In this document: one piece after another, positions 60,123 through 64,000 of the stretch
How the letters are laid out: every line of letters begins with the position of its first letter
Position numbering within the stretch: the stretch's first letter is position 1
NCBI RefSeq assembly: GCF_036323475.1
Contig: NZ_AP028934.1
Location: 62,001-126,000 of the forward strand
Source: Solobacterium moorei
GTDB lineage: Bacteria > Bacillota_I > Bacilli_A > Erysipelotrichales > Erysipelotrichaceae
Direction: 5' to 3'
DNA length: 64,000 bases
The notes under the pieces: model-generated
Seen by the model: the letters and a program-made list of their open reading frames with translations, nothing else
Database searches by the model: none
Told to the model about the DNA's origin: nothing
Program-made: the position numbers and the translations under genes

Positions 60123-60587
60123 TTAAAATCCTTGCTTAAAGAATTTACGGAATGTGGATACTTCTTCGGTAGATTGTGTTACAGATACACAGTACTTTGC
60201 GCGCTCACCAATTCCTGGTTCATAAGTAATTGGTTCAAGTTGGAAGGATGCCGCAGGACTTTCCGCAATACAGTATCCCATAGATGTACGTATTGATGAG
60301 CCATTTTCTTTATTAAAGAATACAGGCTGCTCGTATGTGGAAAGAGATGGATCAACATAAATAACAACCACTTCCCCTGTCTTATATCCCACGATAAAGT
60401 TGTAATGATGAGTGACCGACGTAATAATGGCGTTGTGATAATTTTCGGAATGACAATAGATCAGTTGATAATCATCACCATTTGGAACAGCTGCGTTAAA
60501 GATTTCACGCATGCGAGCCTTATTTTTGATATTATCCTCGTCAGATGCACCAGTTAGTGCTTTTTTGAAAAAACCAAGAACGTTCAT
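60123..60587 (-). CDS. Conserved-type hypothetical protein
   Basis: 154 residues, soluble, no signal or membrane segment. Predicted mainly beta (IITSVTHHYNFIVGYKTGEVVVIYVDPSLS). No motif I recognise. A clear GGAGATC ribosome site (complement of 60592-60598) precedes the start. Monocistronic and convergent with rplA. Confidence 0.7.
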   Translation of the reverse strand: MNVLGFFKKALTGASDEDNIKNKARMREIFNAAVPNGDDYQLIYCHSENYHNAIITSVTHHYNFIVGYKTGEVVVIYVDPSLSTYEQPVFFNKENGSSIRTSMGYCIAESPAASFQLEPITYEPGIGERAKYCVSVTQSTEEVSTFRKFFKQGF

Positions 60588-60713
60588 GTAGATCTCCTTT
60601 ACTACTAGTTATAGAAAAATTATACGGTTAATTTCAACACTCTTCAACAGCAGAACGACAAATTTGGATATCAAGAAAACGTGATAAAATAGAGATAAGT
60701 TAGAGGTGATGCT

Positions 60714-61787
60714 ATGTTAGATAAAAGAAGACTAAGTCGTGTCATTGAGAAGATGACAACAGATTGTTTATTGATTACAGATCCAATTTCGATTGCATAT
60801 CTTTGTGGGAAGAAAATAGAACCAGGAGAAAGATTTCTTGGCTTATTGATTGGAAAGAAAATAGAACCAGTTTTGATTTTGAATCAGCTATTCCGTTTCT
60901 CTGATGAGCTTGGAATAAAAATAGAATATTATAAAGATATAGATAGAATTACAAATATCATTTCACGGTTTATCGATAAAAAGAGCAGTTTAGGTGTAGA
61001 TAAAATCATGCCAGCAAGATTTCTAATACCTATGATGGAAGAGAAGATTGCATCAGAATTTAAACTTGGCTCTTATGCGGTTGATCATACACGTGCTGTT
61101 AAAGATGCTTGTGAACAAGAACTCATGCGTGCAGCCTCCCATATCAATGATCTTGCGATGGCGGAGTTTAAGAAACTTATACATGAAGGTGTAACGGAAG
61201 TGGAGGTTGCTTCACAGATGTTGGGTATCTATCAAAGACTTGGTGCAAGTGGATATTCTTTTGAACCTATCGTAGCCTTTGGCAAGAATGCGGCTGATCC
61301 ACACCACATGCCAGATGATACGGTATTACAGGAAGGCGATACAGTACTCTTCGACGTTGGTTGTGTGGTAAATGGTTATTGTTCAGATATGACAAGAACC
61401 TTCTTCTATAAGAAATATCCAACACCAGAACAAGTAGAAATTTATAATCTTGTTTGTCAGGCAAATGAAAATGCTGAACACTACTGCAAACCAGGGGTAA
61501 GACTTTGCGATATCGATGCGGTAGCCCGCAACATCATCACGGAAGGTGGTTATGGCGAAGACTTTACACATAGACTTGGACACTTCATCGGTACTGAAAC
61601 ACATGAATATGGTGATGTATCACAAATGTTTACAGATTTAATAGTAGAAGGAAATACTTTCTCGATTGAACCAGGAATCTATCATCCAAGCATCTTAGGC
61701 TGTCGAATTGAAGACTTGGTTTTGATTACAAAGGATGGATGTGAAGTATTAAATCATTATCCACACGAGATAGAAGTTATTAAATAA
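60714..61787 (+). CDS. M24-family aminopeptidase (Xaa-Pro dipeptidase-like)
   Basis: 357 residues. N-terminal creatinase-like domain (residues about 1-125), then the pita-bread M24 domain with all five metal ligands visible: VLFDVGCVVNGYCSDMTRTF (two Asp), HRLGHFIGTETHE (His), NTFSIEPGIY (Glu) and GCRIEDLVLIT (Glu). It should remove N-terminal residues next to proline from peptides in the cytoplasm. GAGGTGATG upstream. Confidence 0.92.
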   Translation: MLDKRRLSRVIEKMTTDCLLITDPISIAYLCGKKIEPGERFLGLLIGKKIEPVLILNQLFRFSDELGIKIEYYKDIDRITNIISRFIDKKSSLGVDKIMPARFLIPMMEEKIASEFKLGSYAVDHTRAVKDACEQELMRAASHINDLAMAEFKKLIHEGVTEVEVASQMLGIYQRLGASGYSFEPIVAFGKNAADPHHMPDDTVLQEGDTVLFDVGCVVNGYCSDMTRTFFYKKYPTPEQVEIYNLVCQANENAEHYCKPGVRLCDIDAVARNIITEGGYGEDFTHRLGHFIGTETHEYGDVSQMFTDLIVEGNTFSIEPGIYHPSILGCRIEDLVLITKDGCEVLNHYPHEIEVIK

Positions 61788-61808
61788 AACTATAAAGAGA
61801 AATATCTA

Positions 61809-62785
61809 TTGATTAAGAACACGAAAAAGAGCAAAATCAGCATTCTACTAGTAATCGGAGTAATCATTATTTCCCTGGGAATATTAACTTGGAACAATCT
61901 GAGTAAGAAGTCGGGGGAAATAAATCACTACTCTTTGAATCTTCATCAGGATATTCAATATTCTCTATAAGAAATGGTTTATTTGATACTAAAGTTTATA
62001 CTGTAAACTGCACACTCAATGGGATTAATGGCAGAATTGAAGTGATTAACATTGATGATGGATTAACAGGTGAAATACGTGATACTATCCAATACACAAA
62101 TCCAAATCAGAAAGTAACTACATCACCAGTGATTCATTCAGCGATTTACCGTGTAGCTGAAATTGGTACAAAACTCTACTTTATTGGATATGACATGGTT
62201 CAAGATCAATATGGGCTATTTTATCTAGATGAAGAGATAAATGAGGTCGAATATGTAGACAACTGGCGTTATACTTCAGTTGAATTTGAAGAACTCTTAT
62301 ATGTAAATGGCAAAATTATCATGGTTGAAAATCCATATCATAGTCGTTTTATGGATGGTAAAGATTTACCGGAGACAGCTAGTTTAACAAGTATGGACCC
62401 AGAAACATTAGAATCAATGAATGTTTCTCTAGAAACCAAGAAAATTATTACTGCATATACGTATGATAATCATATCCGCGTAGTGACAGAAGATAATCAT
62501 CTATTGGAATATACAACCGATTTAGAACTAGTAACGGATCAGGATTTATCTGGAACCGATTTTGCGAAACTATTTGCGAATACAGAATATAAGCTACATG
62601 GTATTCGTTATTTAGAAGATAAAGCAGCAGCGATTGTAACACCGAACTCAGAAACAACAGAATTAGGAAAAATCTTAGAATTTGATGCGGATACATTAAC
62701 TCTACAGAAGAGTATTACAATTCCTCTATCAGAAAATACAGGCTGGGAAACGGATTTCACAGATTTACTGATTATTGAAAAATAG
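61809..62785 (+). pseudogene. Membrane-anchored protein, frameshifted at a G5 tract
   Basis: TTG 61809 opens an N-terminal membrane anchor (ISILLVIGVIIISLGILTW) that stops at TAA 61968-61970 (after LHQDIQYSL). The second frame is open from about 61918 (KSLLFESSSGYSIF) to 62785. One more G in the run at 61913-61917 would join the two into about 325 residues. The soluble part has repeated strand pairs (TKLYFIGYDM, NGKIIMVEN, DNHIRVVTEDNHLLEYTT) like a beta-propeller. Family unknown; no good ribosome site for the TTG. Confidence 0.65.
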
Positions 62786-62854
62786 TGAATTAAGTGACTG
62801 TAGATAACTGATGGAGAAATTGCATGGTTTTTACACATGGGGAGGGGAATACTT

Positions 62855-63493
62855 ATGAAGAAAATGTGTAGAATCTTAGCGTGTGTAGGTATACTTTTAC
62901 TTACGGCATGCACAGCATCAACTAACAGTAGTACACAAACAACATCTACATCCGTCACGGAACAAAAGAAAGAAACTCCTGAACCAAAGGAAACCGTTTC
63001 TCCAGAGGTGATGGAAATACTCCGTGCATACAATAAACTGTTAGATAACATTGATGCATATGATTTTGGCATGGGTGATACAGTCTCAGATTATGTAATG
63101 TATGGCATTGTGTATCTGAATCATGACATCCCACAATTGATTGTGGAAAAGTTCTATAATGCTCAATTTATCGCAGTGGCCAAGATTTTTGGATATGATC
63201 CAGAAACCCAAACATGCATTGCTTCCGATGCCGTTTTTCAGATAGATAGTCCATCTCAAATGAGATTGAGTCCATCTGAAACATATGGATGGTTTACGCT
63301 ATTACAGGATCACAAAGGGTTGGTCTATACTGAAAATAATCGTAGTACACATGAAATTCTAAGGTGCGAGTTGTTGACATGGGAAGATAATCAGTTAATC
63401 GTAAAGGAAATTACAAAAATGGAGCTCAATAGTCTTCCTAAGGAACCTAAGTTGATTATGCTTGGAATCAATGATCGTAGATTACTAGAATAG
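62855..63493 (+). CDS. Lipoprotein of unknown function
   Basis: 212 residues from ATG 62855 with GGGGAGGGG just upstream. Lipoprotein signal (KKMCRILACVGILLLTAC, lipobox LTAC), then a Ser/Thr-rich linker (residues about 21-45) and a soluble domain with PEVMEILRAYNKLLDNIDAYDF. It follows the frameshifted gene by 70 bp and could be its partner on the cell surface. Confidence 0.75.
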   Translation: MKKMCRILACVGILLLTACTASTNSSTQTTSTSVTEQKKETPEPKETVSPEVMEILRAYNKLLDNIDAYDFGMGDTVSDYVMYGIVYLNHDIPQLIVEKFYNAQFIAVAKIFGYDPETQTCIASDAVFQIDSPSQMRLSPSETYGWFTLLQDHKGLVYTENNRSTHEILRCELLTWEDNQLIVKEITKMELNSLPKEPKLIMLGINDRRLLE

Positions 63494-63501
63494 ATATTTG
63501 A

Positions 63502-63535
63502 AAAAGTGTATCCTGCGTTAATGGGATACACTTTC
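63502..63535. terminator. Hairpin between convergent genes
   Basis: AAGTGTATCC pairs with GGGATACACTT; on the minus strand it runs into TTTTTC, and the stem overlaps the stop codon of the hydrolase gene. Confidence 0.7.
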
Positions 63536-64000
63536 AGTTTGTTTTAACCACGATTGTAGTAATTGGATGTATTGCGTAGTAGCCTCTGCGAAGACCATGT
63601 GGCGACAGTTTGGAAATAGGTACCATGTAGCATGTTTGATATTATCGTACATTGTCTTAGCAACAAGAGGAGTGCATAAGTCATTTGTTCCAGATATAAT
63701 AAGAGTAGGAATATTGATATTCTTTAATTCATTCGTTACTTCAAAACCTGCAAGACTTCCGGTTGGTGTATATTCATTTGGTCCCCAACCATAGAGGTAC
63801 GATTCTTTTCCCGTCCTCTTTGGGCGTGTTAGGCAATCAGGTGCTTTACCAATCTCATATACACCTGCACAATGTGCATGCATGAAGTGAGTGTTGGCAA
63901 TAATGTACTCTTCACTTTCATAATTACCTGTTTCTTCCGCAATCTCTATTGCGTGTTGGTTGGCTTCAGACATGAAACAAATCATACGATGTTGTTCGCT
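63518..64000 (-). CDS. Alpha/beta hydrolase (proline iminopeptidase-like), C-terminal part
   Basis: Open through the window edge, so the 5' part is missing. 160 residues are visible. The catalytic Asp is in LIISGTNDLCTP and the catalytic His in FPNCRHMVFAE, both in the order and spacing of S33 peptidases. GWGPNEYTPTGSLAGFE is typical of proline iminopeptidases. The nucleophile Ser lies off the window. Apparently cytoplasmic peptide degradation. Confidence 0.82.
   Translation of the reverse strand, partial: SEQHRMICFMSEANQHAIEIAEETGNYESEEYIIANTHFMHAHCAGVYEIGKAPDCLTRPKRTGKESYLYGWGPNEYTPTGSLAGFEVTNELKNINIPTLIISGTNDLCTPLVAKTMYDNIKHATWYLFPNCRHMVFAEATTQYIQLLQSWLKQTESVSH

Overview
The window looks like chromosomal DNA of a low-GC Gram-positive bacterium, most likely an Erysipelotrichia/Erysipelotrichaceae-type Firmicute. 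This is inferred from AT-rich codon use, strong AGGAGG ribosome sites, T-box control of cysS, the rapZ-yvcK-whiA cluster, the cysS-mrnC-rlmB-sigma order, an LPxTG surface protein and IS families common in that group. No rRNA or tRNA gene was seen. TGA is used as an ordinary stop.

Layout. 1-487: end of an IS30-type element. 629-5501: housekeeping cluster rapZ, yvcK, whiA, a small membrane protein, a DUF2156 protein and a GNAT acetyltransferase, closed by a terminator that is split by an IS1182-type element (5516-7442). 7515-20530: a frameshifted membrane protein, gap, a DJ-1 family protein, a LytTR/DUF3021 pair, a GH13 glucosidase, DUF1275 and LysR genes divergent from a flavoprotein lipoprotein, a large HTH-TM-RCC1-like-FN3 protein with a GYF-domain partner, a two-gene ThrE exporter and a cupin. 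20552-24083: a dead IS3 element split by an IS1634-type element. 24129-32402: SanA/YdcF-like protein, T-box-cysS-mrnC-rlmB-sigma factor, a zinc-type ABC transporter operon with an added exported protein, and a thioredoxin-like lipoprotein.

32443-47980 is an accessory block lying between two pieces of what may be one vanZ-like gene. It holds an intact IS3, an ISL3, a 1288-residue LPxTG protein with six Cna_B repeats, IS1595, IS1634 (second identical copy), IS110, IS30, and the remains of a type I restriction locus (hsdM start, Phd-like antitoxin, SymE-like protein). Duplicated target sites give the order of insertion: IS1634 split the promoter of the surface protein, IS1595 then landed in its target duplication, and IS110 in its left end.

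48145-60070: DUF4428 protein, rpmG-secE-nusG, a membrane protein and a heterodimeric ABC exporter. An AbrB-ABC-permease module, a TfoX-like protein, a P-loop kinase-like protein and another IS30 follow, and only then rplK-rplA with its own promoter and a structured leader. The usual nusG-rplK linkage is therefore stretched by about 8.7 kb. 60123-64000: an unknown protein, an M24 peptidase, a frameshifted membrane-anchored protein, a lipoprotein and the 3' end of an alpha/beta hydrolase.

Main themes: very high IS load (about ten elements of seven families), three IS insertions inside the loops of intrinsic-terminator-like hairpins, long target duplications for IS1634 (53 and 22 bp) and IS30-type (13-14 bp) elements, and two genes broken at short G tracts.
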